A stretch of 64,000 nt of DNA, taken from NCBI GenBank assembly GCA_014607495.2, contig CP053162.1, positions 5,278,469 to 5,342,468 of the forward strand. Direction: 5' to 3'. The notes under the pieces were generated by a model. It was not told the DNA's origin. It ran no database searches and saw only the letters and a program-made list of their open reading frames with translations. Both the position numbers and the translations under genes were made by a program. Source of the DNA: Carposina sasakii. Lineage: Eukaryota > Arthropoda > Insecta > Lepidoptera > Carposinidae. The stretch's first letter is position 1. Every line of letters begins with the position of its first letter. This document shows, in pieces, positions 42,901 through 55,865 of this stretch.

Positions 42901-45900
42901 CTGGGGAAAATTCGCATCGCACGCGCAGACGGGCAATCAAGCAGCTGGCGCCAGTGATGTATTAGTCCATGTCACGGATATACACGTTGAGGAGGTAATG
43001 TGGAATGTGGCCAGTCAGATAAATACTTATACAAATACAATGTATGCTGAAATGTGAGATATTAGATGACTGGCCGCAGGCAATGAAACCCATATATTAA
43101 ATTTAAATAATCGTACCTAATCCAGTTCTGATTGATAATAAGGATAATAATGGAGGACTGGAATGTTCCAGTCAACCCACGTGACAGTGTTGATATAAAA
43201 AATAATTGTCTTTACTTTCACGTACGATCCCATTGGCGCCAATGTTTGCTGCACAGCCTACGATTATTTTTAGATTAGAAATGGCTCAACCGCTTTACGT
43301 AATTGCACAAGTCGCATGCACAGCTAGTTCCAGAGTGTTTTCTGCTAAATATAGGCACAGAGGTGGTGTGCAATTACACCTTATTATCGCATGTTTCCAC
43401 TGGAAGGCTGACTTCGTCTTGTTGGCCACAGTTATTACTTGTTGCAGTTTCTTTAGAAAGTGTCCCAAGATGTGACGAAACTGAAATGAGCACGTTAGGT
43501 AGATTACAGAATGACCGGAGAGTGGTTACCCTTACACTCAAGGAGTGCGTAATGTAGCGTGCGTGACATAGGTAACTGTGAGCCGAACACAACACTAGAA
43601 ACTACAAATTATAACAACTGTTGCAATTTAACTGCATCCTACCATTTACTGTTGATCGTTTTACTGCTTCTACTAAACTTGCGGAAATTACTGTCTTGCA
43701 GCAGTTGTGGCGTACGTAAAGGCAAATCCTAAATTCTAATGTTGTTCGTGATGATCCGACATAAGGATTTTCCCGTTGAAACAGCTGTTGCCCAAATCAC
43801 CCACGCGTTGATAGCACGCACCCATGTCATGGTCGATTTTGTATAGAGACCTGCGCCAAGACCGTGAAAACGACTTGACACACATTCTATCCGGTACAGA
43901 GACGCTGCAAGTGATGGCACTTTCAATTATCACTGCATCGCTGCTATGGCAGGCGCCCACGTTGATTATTGATTATTTTTGACTGCAACGTTTTCGCTAG
44001 GCTATTTTATGTTACTTTCTCTTATTCCCCGTTTGTTTTTTTTTTTGCATACACTTAATAATTTTTAATGCGCCTGTCATTCAAGATATTTTCACTTGCC
44101 TCTAATGTCATGATGTCGTTGTTACTAATCTTGAATACTGATTCAAATTAAATGATCTTGACGTTGCATTGCAAATCAGTTAGTGTGATCTAAAATGGCA
44201 GGTCCAAAACAATCCCAAAAAAATCGCACCAAGTAATTAGCGTCAGTCTCGACTAAGTTGGATCCTGGTGGTGCCAGGTGGGTGTCTCCGAGAGGTGATG
44301 TAAAATGCTTTCAGTGAATCGCCTTGCGTCGTAAATTTCCGTTGACCCAGATATGATGAGGTGATTAGAAACGTCGCCGTGCAGCGCAAATGATATTTTT
44401 TGCCATTGCCAATTTGTTGGTAATGGAGCGACGCGCGCGCGCACGAGATGCGACATCCGTTAGTGAGAGTTTTGCTACTTGTCATGAACCGAAACTGGTA
44501 TGTGTACCGTGAACGTCGACGCGAATGTAATTAGATGTATTATTGCTAGAGAGTATTGATACGTCCGGTGCCGCCTGTCAGAAAAAGTGTAAGTTAGGTC
44601 GTTCGTTAAACCCCGCTTGTTTATAATGTAAACACAGAATTATTTTCGTATGTAGAGGTACCCTTCACGCGCACTAGTTCCGTCTTTACTCCAATATCCC
44701 TTCGTATATTATTGACTTTGTACTCGTATATTATAGGATGCTACTTCAAATGCCTGTCAATATTTATCTTGATACTTGATCATTCTAAGAAACATTTCAA
44801 CTCCGAAACGGATTAATGGTTCGAACTGTGTTATGTATTTTATGAATTCATGTATGTTTCCATTTCACTAAATAGTAATTTGCCTCTTCTGATGTAACAT
44901 GTCCTAATGTCCAATTTCTCCAAATGATTGACAGATTCTTTAATAGTACGAATTTTTTGTGCATATGTTTATCGCAAATATCTTATAATACTAATATGAA
45001 TTATATCACTGACGGTGACGATTATGGCAAAGAATTTTAATACATAATACGTTCTTATTTTTCTATTTACGTCTAACGAGTTTTTGATCGTTCAAATAAA
45101 AAACTGTATGTACAAAAAGTACATAATATCGTCTGACCACTGACCGGTTTACTTGGAACTGTTTATGCGATTTTCATAGTTTTGTCGTGTTCCTCTTCGG
45201 CCTGCAAGCCAATGTATTGCAGATTGCATTCAGAAGCTAGGTCGTTCGTCGACCCCCCAAGCACGTTCGCTACGACCGCAGCAGCGATTGTTTACACTTC
45301 CATTATCCGAACAATGTTTAGCTACTTCGTGACATTCCTTTGTAATCACCCTCTATCTAGGTTAAGGTTCCTCTTTCATGGAATCTCGGGGTATCTACTC
45401 CCTAGCCGTATTCAAATCACCAAACGCTAAGCATTGTTTTATAAAGGTGTCTTGTGTTTAAGCTTTTCTATTTTGGTCGCTTGTTAGCGTTCTGTCTTGA
45501 AACGCGAGCATTACGCGAGGGAGGCATTCTATTTTCATATCTGTAATATTAAAACATTAACCCCAGTTACACCAAGTTACACAAAGGAAATTTTAAGATA
45601 TTATCAACGTACATCGAACTTCTTATGCGGCATTTTCTTTATCCATCCATACTCTTTCTGTTGAGATAAAGGTATTTATTGACTATTAACTCAGCAATGT
45701 ACAAAACCACCTTACCTTACCTACAGATATTACATCATCATCGTTCATATCAGATGAAGGTACCTACTTTAAATGTTCACATAACGTTTTCCGGAAATAT
45801 CAATTACTTATATCCAAAGTTAATAACATTTTTGTTGTTTTTCGGAAGAATTATTCACTTGATTAAAAGATGATTGATAATAATTTGTTTAATATGCAAT

Positions 45901-47183
45901 TATCTTTTGAACTGAACCTACCTACATATCTAACCATAACGTTTGACCTCACTTACGGGAAAATGTAAGCGCTTTGTGTTCCAGCGCGTAATTATCTCCC
46001 TAGTAGGTAGATATTTGGTTTATCTAATTTAAATGTAATGTAATCAACAAAACCTATCTGAGTAAGTGATTTTCCTTACTTATTGGAACTGCTGAGTACA
46101 AATTCCGTTACTGTAGGTTTCTGAAACAAATTATCTATATACGCTATAAAGAAATACATATATAGCTTCAAATCGTCTCTTTTCAAATACTTCGGCCGTT
46201 TTTTTATTGTATAACTATTTGAATACCATCTTTAATTTACGAATCCAGTAATGAATCAGGATTTTATGAAATTAATGTCACGCCTTTTCCTTGTGAGAAT
46301 GCATTGTAGGTACGGAGAAACCGTAAAACATGTTTCGATGCGGATTAATGGTGGTAACTGTACATTCAGAGACCCGAATATTTTTAATAAGATCTGCTCC
46401 CTCGTAAAATAAATAGAACTTTTACTTTTTAAATATGTGCGTAAGTTTTTTATAGTGTCCTTGTTCTTGTGTACTTGTCCTCATTTCGCTCAGTTTCTAT
46501 ACATCTAGCATTCAAGGATATAACTTAGGTACTAATCACTGGAAAAAAAACTAAGTAAATTAGATAAACCTACTTGTTTTAATGTTTCACATTAACACAA
46601 CATTAATCAATAACAATAATTAGCATCAGGCTTATTCTGTTCAATCGCCTATTTTAACCAAGTCAGTATTTTAATAGTATTTTAAATGTTTGAATTGTTC
46701 TCATTAATCTTGGATATAGATAGCGAATTCAATAGGATTCCACAAATAGATATTCTTTGCTATCCTAGACTGCAAACTTGAAATATATCTATAGCGCTGA
46801 AGATAATTTTAGCTCCCGCATTGACAAGAACTGGTTGCTTACTAAGTTAGCAAGTATTCCTGCGCGTCGGATTTCTGCGCGCTAATGGTCATTTCCCTAG
46901 GCATGCGCTCCTGTAACCAGCCTATTAGATCCCAGTTCTATTTTAAGCCCTTTTTAGTTTTAATCCAATCGTCGGAAGGGAGAATACGTATCGCAGGACA
47001 CACGAGGCGCCGGCGTGGCGCGCCACAACTTTCTACGTTTCGCGTCTTGAGCGATCTTAAACTGCAATTTGCAGATTGACGCACTCCAAGTATATTACTA
47101 CAGGCAAATTAACTGCATTGCACTCAATGATTGTCCAATAAGTTCATTTTCAAATTTCTACCTACCTAAAAATCCGTAATGAT
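39999..47183. other. Long stretch without a recognised gene or repeat
   Basis: Only short ORFs (up to 103 codons) with no motif, no tRNA and no transposon termini were seen. A GCGCGCGCGC run lies near 44431-44441. It may be intron of Src42A or of the downstream gene, or intergenic DNA. Confidence 0.45.
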
Positions 47184-49362
47184 ATCTCTATTGAGGGATC
47201 CCCACCACCGGGCCCTATACCCTCCGCTGACCCTCGGATCTGCCTACTCATGATCACGAACACAAGCATACAGTCGCAACGAGAAGCCAGATCCAAGCAC
47301 CTAGCATGCAACCATGCTGCTAATCCGAAAACCAATTAAAATTTTAATCGTTGTTTCGCCAACACCCGTGCTAGGATTAGTTTTCCAGTTAGTTCTATCT
47401 ACCGAACCAACTAACTAACAACTAAAACCAATGTATTGCAAATCATTTTTATACCCTCAATCAACATAAAAAAATAAATGTTAATACACATAAGTTATGT
47501 AAAATTATTATAGATAAATAAATATTAAAAATATACATTAGTTTTTAAATTATGGAATTTATAGTGGCTGTACGACACATTACCTTGTCCGATCCCTTTG
47601 AATTGATTGCAGCCAAAACTGGGCTAGTGTTTAGTGAAAATTTTGTTTCATAATTTCTAGGTATCTGCAACATGTAGAACTTAACTCATTTTATCTGCCA
47701 GGGAGTTGGACTTGGATTTACCCAAAAGCATATAATCGAAACTACAATTTCACATGGTTCACCTATTTCTGGTATTAACCTAAACGCCACAAATATGAAT
47801 TTAGATATTTTTTTCTGAAAAACCTCCATAATATGTCAAACTACCAGTGTATGGTTTTTGATTGATCAACTTTAGGGTTAACATTTGTTTAACCAAAATG
47901 TTTTCCTTTTTACCAGATAAAATAATTGAGGATGTACCCAATCTGGCTACGGTATAAATTTTTATTAAATGAATTGTTAAGCCCAGTCGTTATAGACTTA
48001 AAGCCGCTTTATGTTGCCATGGGTGGAAAGAATCAACCGTATTGTGAATCTGATGGGTAGGTTTCCGGTAGCAAAATCATGAAATTTATCTAATCTTGAT
48101 ATAGTTAAATCCAAAAAATTTATGCTATATTAACTTCTTCTTCAATTTTGAGCTGCTTGGTATTAATTTTGTTGACAAAAACATGGTCTCACTGAGCCTG
48201 TCCAACAAAGATAACAACGTTAACTATAAACTTATTTTCATATGTGATATGAAATTAGCGGCTTATAAGTCTATGAAAGACTGGTAAACCGCTTAACAAT
48301 ACAATTATAATAAAGAATTTAATACCATTGTTCGCCAGATTAATGGGTACAGTCCTCAATTAATTTATAATCTGGTCAAAAAAAGGAAAACATTTTGGTT
48401 AAACAAATGTTATACCCTAAAGTTGATCAGATTCAAAAACCATACACTGGTAGTTTGACATATTATGGAGGTTTTTCAGAAAAATTATCTAAATTATTAA
48501 AAAAAGAAGACTATTTGTGGCGTTTAGGACTTATATTCATTACAAAAGTTAATTAACACAAAACAAAAGTTGGAACTTAAAAAGAAATCAGGTGTATACC
48601 AGTTGAAGTGTGATGAATGTGATGCTTGTTACATTGGACAAACTGGTCGCAGTTTTAATGTTCGTCAAGGAACATATATCAGCTTTTAGAAATTAATCCT
48701 AATAAATCTTTGCCGAACATATCCAGGCGGGCCACTCCCTGGCAGTTGATTAAGAGTTCTACATGTTGCAGATAAAGGCATCCGTCTGTCTATTTTAGAA
48801 AAACTAGAAATTATGCAAAATTTTCAGGTTTAATTTGGTAAATAATCAAATAGTAAATGCCCAGTTTTGGCTGCACTTAAGTCAGTCAATAGGATCGGAC
48901 AAAGGTAATTTTGTTACAGCCTTGATATGGTCTTTTTTTTTAATATATTAATATTATTATAAATTTATTTTTCTTCTAATAATTTAACAATTAATAACTA
49001 ATGTATATTTTTAATATTTATTTATCTATAATAATTTTACATTTCTAAACTAATATGTAGGTATTAACTTTATTTTTTTATGTTGTTAGGGTTAAAAATG
49101 ATTTGCAATACATTGGTTTTAGTTGTATATTTTGTAGATAGAACTAACTGGAAAACTTTTGATGCCACGGGTGTTGGCAAACATTGTCGATTAAAATTTT
49201 AATTGGTTTTCGGATTAGCAGCTATGTATTTATGGTTGCATGCTGTGCTTGGATTGGCTTCTCGTTGCGACTGTAGTGTCTTGTGTTCGTGACATGAGTA
49301 GGCAGATCCGAGGGTCAGCGGAGGGTATAGGGCCCGGTGGTGGGCGATCCCTCAATAGAGAT
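47184..49362. mobile_element. Fold-back Penelope-like element
   Basis: The outer ends are inverse copies: ATCTCTATTGAGGGATC on the left and GATCCCTCAATAGAGAT on the right. The left arm (47184 to about 48013) is an inverted, more deleted version of the right arm (about 48256-49362). Both include CCGGGCCCTATACCCTCCGC, CTTCTCGTTGCGACTGTA-type and TTTTGGTTAAACAAATG sequences. The right arm encodes a GIY-YIG nuclease fragment. Penelope elements commonly show inverted partial copies after target-primed insertion, which fits. Confidence 0.78.
48548..48840 (+). pseudogene. GIY-YIG endonuclease fragment of a Penelope-like element
   Basis: One frame reads KKSGVYQLKCDECDACYIGQ then TGRSFNVRQG. This is the SGVYxLxC...YIGQTGRxF signature of the GIY-YIG endonuclease at the C-terminus of Penelope-like polymerases. 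Later pieces GGPLPGS and KGIRLSILEKLEI match the end of the domain in other frames. The upstream part (about 48400-48500) has YPKVDQIQKPYTGSLTYYGG, the linker after the reverse transcriptase. Stops and frameshifts make it inactive. Confidence 0.75.
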
Positions 49363-52300
49363 TTGAACTTCCGAATAGTGACGCCTGATACAATTCAATA
49401 CGTATGATATCGTCCTATAATAGAGAACGAGCATTCTTATTGGCTGCCAAGTTCTGCTAGCCAGTTTTGTTGCAATACAATAAGTTATATTACGTTTTTA
49501 TTATGGAATTTATAGTGCGTAAACTATTGACCCTAAATTAAGTAGAGTGGTAGGTAATTAGTTATTTTTGCTTACTTATTACCCAAACATTAAAAACTAC
49601 AATTTTGTTCATATTCTGGTATCCTGTGATTTATTTGGTCGATGATTAGTTATAACTCACTAATAAAATAAATCCTACGGTTATTTAAATGAAGCCTCGT
49701 TACAAATTTAAAATGTAGTGAAGACAGCATTGTTCTTACTTTCATAGAGCTAACAAGGTCGCAAAAACAACGTTTGTCACGAAAGGAAAATATAGCACGT
49801 TTTATGGAAATACACAATATGAGCGTTCTGCTCATTATAGCATGCATAGTTGATTTGTTTAAAGTAGGAAGCACTTGAGTAAATGGCACTCGAAACATTC
49901 CATAGGTATATTTTGTTATCATAATAACTATGGTATTTCTTTACATTACTGATTATTTTAGTCAAGGCGAAACTTTATCATCAGTTATCATTAGCAATTT
50001 CATTCATGGCGCAATTTCCTTTCATGCAATAGCTGCATAGTTCGAAACAATAATAACTATGATACTGAATTGTAGCTGTGGGGCTAGATTACCAACCTTT
50101 CATGGTCTTAACCCTTATTCCAATAAATGGTGACGGGCGTTGTTTATCTTCACTCGGCATAATAAAATTTTCTTTATGTGGTTTCTGTATCACATATACC
50201 TATACATACCTATACATACAAACATATAATCACGCCTTTATCCCTTACGGGGTAGGTTTTGTATCACATTGGAAGATATTAGGGGATTATGGGTATAGGG
50301 GTAATGATATGTGCGTATTAAAATGGGACAAACCTAAATCGTCGGATGACAGTGTAATCAATCGATAAAGTTAGAAGAGGAACAAAAATGAATGGAAATC
50401 CCTATTGTGTATTTATGTACACTAACTATAATTATGTGGTGTCAAGAGTAGCGACCTTTCCTGATTGTGTTGTTATGATGGTTTGGGCAGGTAACGTTAC
50501 ATTTTCCCCAAGTACACGTCTGGCAGGATGAACAGCTGCAGCTATTATGGCAATATTTATATAGCTGTTCCATTTGGGTCAATACACAATATGTTTGACG
50601 CTAAATGTGAGTATAATCTTCAATAAGCATATCCTAAGCTGTCTGCTTATAGTGGGATTTGAAGATACATTGAGCATATGTACCTTGATTGAGGGTTACC
50701 TTGTACTTTTACCTGTGCTGTGATGTGACTCTTTCATATCCGATTACATATTATAACGAATATGATTTACTTCGAAATACCCAACGTATCGATCAATAAA
50801 GAATAAGTTCCAAACGTAAATACATATTCTCACAAGCAATAAAAACTTGTTATTTAGATTGACGGTTTAAGGTGAATTTATTATAGCATACATCTATTTA
50901 GTAGATAGTCACTAAGCAGCACATGATTAACGTTGTTGTAAAAAAATGAGTAACTCTTACAGGCGCCAGGAGTCGGCGCCAGGCTGCGAGCCGTTGACTG
51001 CTTCCTCGAATCTGCTATCACTAGCCGACTTACAAGCCATTAACTTAAATAATTGATGCTGGATGTCTGAAATAGCAAGTCATGATCAAAGTCGAGCTCT
51101 TTCTAGACGTGTAAACGTTACCAATGTTGGGTCATCTTGTGGGTTTATTATCCTAGAATTACGTCCCGACCGAATTGAATATTTTATATTTTGATTGTGT
51201 TTATTTTATTTTTTATGGCTCACTTTTACTTCCATGACTGATAATTGAATTATTAACTTAATCTGAAGTCGTTGTGATATTTGTTTGTTTAAATACTCAG
51301 AATAATAAAAATAAATTATGTAATTTGGGGTTTTCCCGAAAACCATCCGAAAGTTATTCTGCGAAGTTTGCCTTCAAGAGTCGAGTTGTTTGCTATCGAA
51401 TTAGAGATTCTTTAACAACTCAACGTGTTCTAAAAGTCTCTTCCAAATGATTCATAACATTAGTGTGTGTAAATTAAATTTTGGTTTGTAGACAATTTCC
51501 TAGTGTAAATGTCATTGTTTTGTAGTTATGTTACCAACTGGTTTCATATTCACTTCCTGAGTTATGGATTTAGAAAAAACTTATTATATTTTTGCCATTC
51601 TTAATTACATTAGCAATTAGAAGCAGTAAAATACAGAAGTTTTATTTTTGCTTTTAATGTAATTAGGTACTGAAGGTCCGACATTAGTTTATACTTCACC
51701 GAGACCTGGTAATCTGTAATTACTAAAGAGTGCATCAATCAAGTTCCATATGCCGATACAGTTCATCAACATAACATTGACCTAGACAAAGGTTTCATTA
51801 GTCTTTGGCCGGATAATTAACTCTTGATTTGTCTGTCCTAGTTACGAGATGTGCATCGCAAGCTGCGCCGGCGCCGGTTCTAACTGTCCAATGGCATTTG
51901 CACATATCATTGGTTCAATACACCACATATATATTTTGTACGACCACAAAAGTAAATATTAATTTACAGCATCTCTCATTTCACGAAGGCATCCACCAAT
52001 GCATTGTTGCAGTGTAACTTAGTAATGTGGATGGATTTTCCGTTTCTCAGTTTTATTAAAGAACGAAATAAATCTTATAAGTGTCCGCCGAGTTACGAAG
52101 TTCCATTCAAGTTTTCGAATATTTCCGAGTTTGAACTCATTCATGCCTAAGTGCAGTTATTATATTGTATGGAGCTATAAATAGACTCCTTAGGTACTAA
52201 TTATTGATCAACAACGGGGTCGTAAAGGGACAGGTATTAATGGAGTACTATATCTATACTTATCTAGAATAGCACTGATGTTATTTCACAGTTATAAAGT

Positions 52301-53094
52301 ACAACTGCTGATTTTTATACAATTGCAGTGATGATTAATAACGTACATGCAATACGCGCTAGCGGAGATGTACAGACAGCTTGCGGTAATGCTGCCTGCA
52401 CAAAGACAGTGATGTACCGTCCTGACACGAATAGGGCCTCGACAAAGCACTATAACAGTACCCGACAGGATGACCGAAGTGCTGCGACGATGCTCTTTCC
52501 ATTAAGCATCCCAGTTCATGCGTACAATATCATGTGCGAATATAATACAAACTCTCATTCATGTCTCACCTACTAAAATATTCTGTTATGTATAATCTTG
52601 TCTTAGGTTATAATTTATTATATATCTTACAATTACAGATAAACCTTCTTTGGTTACTACACGATTTAATCTTACCTATATTTTAAAATATCTACAAAAT
52701 TAGCATTGCATAGGTAGTCTAATATGTATTTTACCAATTCTGTCCGACAGTCGCAATTGTTACGTCACTGTAGCAAATTCAACTTGAAAATGTCTGCTAG
52801 AATATATTATGTAAATGATGAAATTTGCAAGACAAGACTCTACTTGGAAGCCACTAGCCATTGGTTTTGTTGAACTCGAAATTTTAAGTAATAAATCGGC
52901 ATCATAACTTTTGTAATAGAGATACATTGATACATTAATAGGTCTGATTCTAACAGAAATCACCAGATAAAATATACCTACAACAAAATTGAGCAAAAGA
53001 ATGAAACCTTTCTATACCGAACATATGACAACCCGGAACAAATCGGTGTTAAATGGGTCATAAATACCGTTACATAATTCGCCTGAGGAGTGCA
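49363..53094. other. No gene recognised; one SINE-like patch
   Basis: Around 50190-50275 the words CCTATACATACCTATACATA and TCACGCCTTTATCCCTTACG with GGGTAGG resemble a common moth repeat. The rest is plain AT-rich DNA with short ORFs. Confidence 0.45.
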
Positions 53095-53410
53095 TCGGAT
53101 GATTATTGATGTGGCGGAGATGGCGCGGCCCGTGGCGGGGCGTGCAGCGGGCGGGCGGCTGCGCTTGCGGCTCTCACCGCCTTATCTCCCGCGACCTCCG
53201 CCGGACGCGCACGCCCAGCCCGCACGCTCCGCGACCGCGCTATGCCGCCCGACGCGATCTATATTTACGATTGTTTTTATTTATTTTGCTAACGAAGTGA
53301 AACGCGATATACATGGAAATGGACTAGTGAATTTTACTTTGTGTGTTATCAAACTTTTCTTATTTACTAACATTTAATTGATTTATTTTCGGACTCGTAC
53401 TGACACCCCG
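53095..53410 (+). promoter_or_regulatory. GC-rich promoter-like block and 5' UTR of the downstream exon
   Basis: From 53113 to 53255 the DNA is strikingly GC- and CpG-rich (GGCGCGGCCCGTGGCGGGGC, CGCCGGACGCGCACGCCC) within an AT-rich region. It stands directly 5' of the 537-codon exon. An in-frame TAA at 53375-53377 shows that the reading frame does not extend upstream. No TATA box was seen. The exact start site is unknown. Confidence 0.5.
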
Positions 53411-55023
53411 ATGATGGTGTCGGAAGGGGCGCTGCCCGTTGTTTGGTGTATGCGCGATAACCAACTAGTGCCTCATCAGGTGTCCGGTGTGAAACTACAA
53501 GGGGCAGTTACAGGCGCACATATTGCCGCTGTAACAGACTTTCTGCGCATGGTAGCTGGAACTCCGATAGTTATACCGCATACGCCGTCGGTGCCGGAGG
53601 ATGTTGACAATAATATCAACGAAGAAAAAGAAGATACCACACGTAGACGCAAAATGTCAATGCAATTAGAAGTGCCATGTGTTTTTCTTTCTGAAAGTGC
53701 TCTTCAAAAGGCGAAAAGTCGTAATAACTCACTTGAAGAAAGAATATTTGAAAATTTACCTTCTAGTACCAAAAGATATTTAGAGTTAGATAATAAGTCA
53801 TCATCGTTCATGAGCTCTACTGATATACTGGAAATGACGGATTTTCAGGATATTCCACAGGAATCCGAAAAGGATAACTCTAGGATAAGTTCTACAGTAT
53901 TAGATAATTGTACTCAACGAATAACAAGGATAATAGAACTTGATGATGTTGACTGTGAAACCACGAATATAGAATCAGAAATACAGCGAATAACTACAAT
54001 AATCGACTTTGAAAACGACAGCATTTCAAAGCCGATATGTGCAGAGAAAACAAACGATATTCAACGAATCACTCGAATTATAGAGCTAAATGATGATAAC
54101 ACATTTTCCACTACTACTAACAATATTGAGTACGAGAAGGAATGTCCTCAACGAATGACCAGGATAAAAGAATTAGAAAAAGAAACTTCATTTCCTAGCA
54201 TGGCTAAAATAATAGAAATGGAAAATGAAGTATCAAACGAAAGGAGGGTTTCACTAACAAATGAACGTGAAACGGGAGGTGGATTAATTAAAATGTGCGG
54301 GGATGATGTGATTATTAGGTCAAAATCATTACATAGGAGTGCTCCTAGGTTTAGTGTAGACTCTTCGTGCTCCGAAAACTCTTACGTAAATATTGAGTGT
54401 ATAAAGAGTTGGCAGGATGTTAGAAGAGAGCAATTTAGGGAAGGATGTGTACATTCAGAACCATTACCTCAAACTAGGCCGGTTCTGTCTCGCTTCCCGA
54501 GAAAAAAAACTTCTGTTTGTTCGATTGGCTCCTCCGATTGTGACGAAGATGTAGATGTTATTTTTAAATCTAAACCAAAATCTAGTCAATGGGTAAGTCT
54601 GGATTGGATACCACCACCACCCAGAGAAGAGCCAGTGATTACGAATGTCTGTGATAAAAGTGATTTTATTACGAAATGGATTGCGGAACAAAACTCGCAA
54701 GATTCTGGAATAGTTCAAGACGAGAGAAGAAAAAGTCTTCCTCCAAAATCTAATGAAATATATTTACAAAATATGAGACGGTTTAGTGACGGTCTTCAAA
54801 TATGCAAGGAAGATGCTGCCAGTGACTCTCCTGCCACTGTGAAATGGAAATGGCAGGATATTGTAAAACGTCATCTCCAGTTATTGAAAACTGATAAAGG
54901 ATTTAGACGACAAAGAGGCAGTTGGATGAGGACGGCGAGACGGCTGTCCGGAACTAATTTAAACAACAATAAAAACATGGATCAAACTCCTCTGGGCACC
55001 TACATGAAACTTAATACCATGCC
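53411..55023 (+). CDS. First coding exon of an unrecognised protein with QRITRIIEL repeats
   Basis: The ATG at 53411 follows an in-frame stop by 33 bases, and 537 full codons run to a GTAAGT donor at 55024. The reading frame's own TAA falls inside that donor, so I read this as an exon and not a complete gene. The first 60 residues (MMVSEGALPVVWCMRDNQLV...) look folded and hydrophobic. The middle is acidic and serine-rich, with five degenerate repeats Q-R-(I/M)-T-(R/T)-I-(I/K)-(E/D)-(L/F) starting near residues 169, 192, 218, 247 and, partly, 263. An RSAPRFSVDSSCS patch and other basic-serine sites suggest phosphorylation. The C-terminal part is basic (WKWQDIVKRHLQLLKT, RRQRGSWMRTARRLS). There is no signal peptide and no obvious transmembrane segment. 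I do not recognise the family. A cytoplasmic scaffold or regulatory N-terminus is a guess from composition. The ORF length and codon regularity make it a real gene. Confidence 0.85.
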
Positions 55024-55211
55024 GTAAGTTTACAATTTATATACATATTGTTTTGTTAGTTTATGCTACTCGTATCTACATCCTAATGCGTTTCTACACA
55101 GAGGTAATATCATTCATGTACGGTTTACAAAGGTCGGTCGACTGGTATGAGGACCAGTAGCAGACCTCTATCTTGTGAATTCTTGGTACACTTTTTTAAT
55201 ACCTACCTATA
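55024..55211. other. Start of the intron after the 537-codon exon
   Basis: It begins with the GTAAGT donor. It is plain sequence up to the MITE at 55212. Confidence 0.6.
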
Positions 55212-55531
55212 CAGGATGTTTTTTCTTTGCCACCCTTAACGAAGGGTGCGTACTCTATACATCAAATAAAGTAAATTTATGCCAAAAAAAAATGCTGGGA
55301 AACGATGTCAATTTTTTTGAAACATTTTTTAAAATTGATTGAGCGTAATTTTTAGTGTCCAGTGTTTATGCTAGTTTTTACATAGACAGATGTTAATTAT
55401 TTCTCGTGAAAAAATCTTGCAGTCTATTTAAACAACTTTGGACCCTAATATCTTGTTAACCATGGAGAAAAATGATCGTGATGATGAGGAGATTCCGTAG
55501 TTTTCGGGAACGTTGACCAAAAAATATCATG
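55212..55531 (+). mobile_element. MITE family A copy (320 bp, internally deleted)
   Basis: It follows TA, starts CAGGATGTTTTTTCTTTGCC and ends near ATATCATG before TATA. It lacks about 60 interior bases present in other copies, including the ATGTGCATTTATGCAG region. Confidence 0.7.
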
Positions 55532-55565
55532 TATATACCTTTATTTTCAACATAATGAAATCGTT

Positions 55566-55865
55566 TATATACATATAATAAAAATGTAACGGATCGCTGT
55601 CTGTACATGGAAGATAAATGAGAAAAAATATTGTAGAAGACCTTTATCAACGCAATAGTACCCAAAACAATGATTGAATTTTTGTCTGTTTGTCTGTGCG
55701 TTTGTGCACGCTAATCTCAGAAACGGCTGAACCGATTTCGATGCAGTTTTCATGAATATATTGTGATAGGTCCCACTTAACATATAGGCTACTTTTTATC
55801 CCGGATAATTTCGACATTTTGTTTTTTCTGTAGTCCACGCGGACGGAGTCGCGGGCGTCCACTAG
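55566..55865 (+). mobile_element. Helitron H1 copy with intact 3' end
   Basis: H1 core plus the GGACGGAGTCGCGGGCGTCC hairpin and CTAG at 55862-55865 before T. The 5' boundary is approximate. Confidence 0.7.

Noticed and set aside
44243..44485. 80-codon minus-strand ORF with an overlapping 67-codon ORF
   Set aside because: Two frames are open over the same stretch with no recognisable domain. The evidence is not enough for a gene.
47184..49362. Hammerhead ribozyme in the Penelope-like element
   Set aside because: Only a loose CTGATG...GAAA spacing near 48050 was seen. The conserved core and stems could not be drawn.
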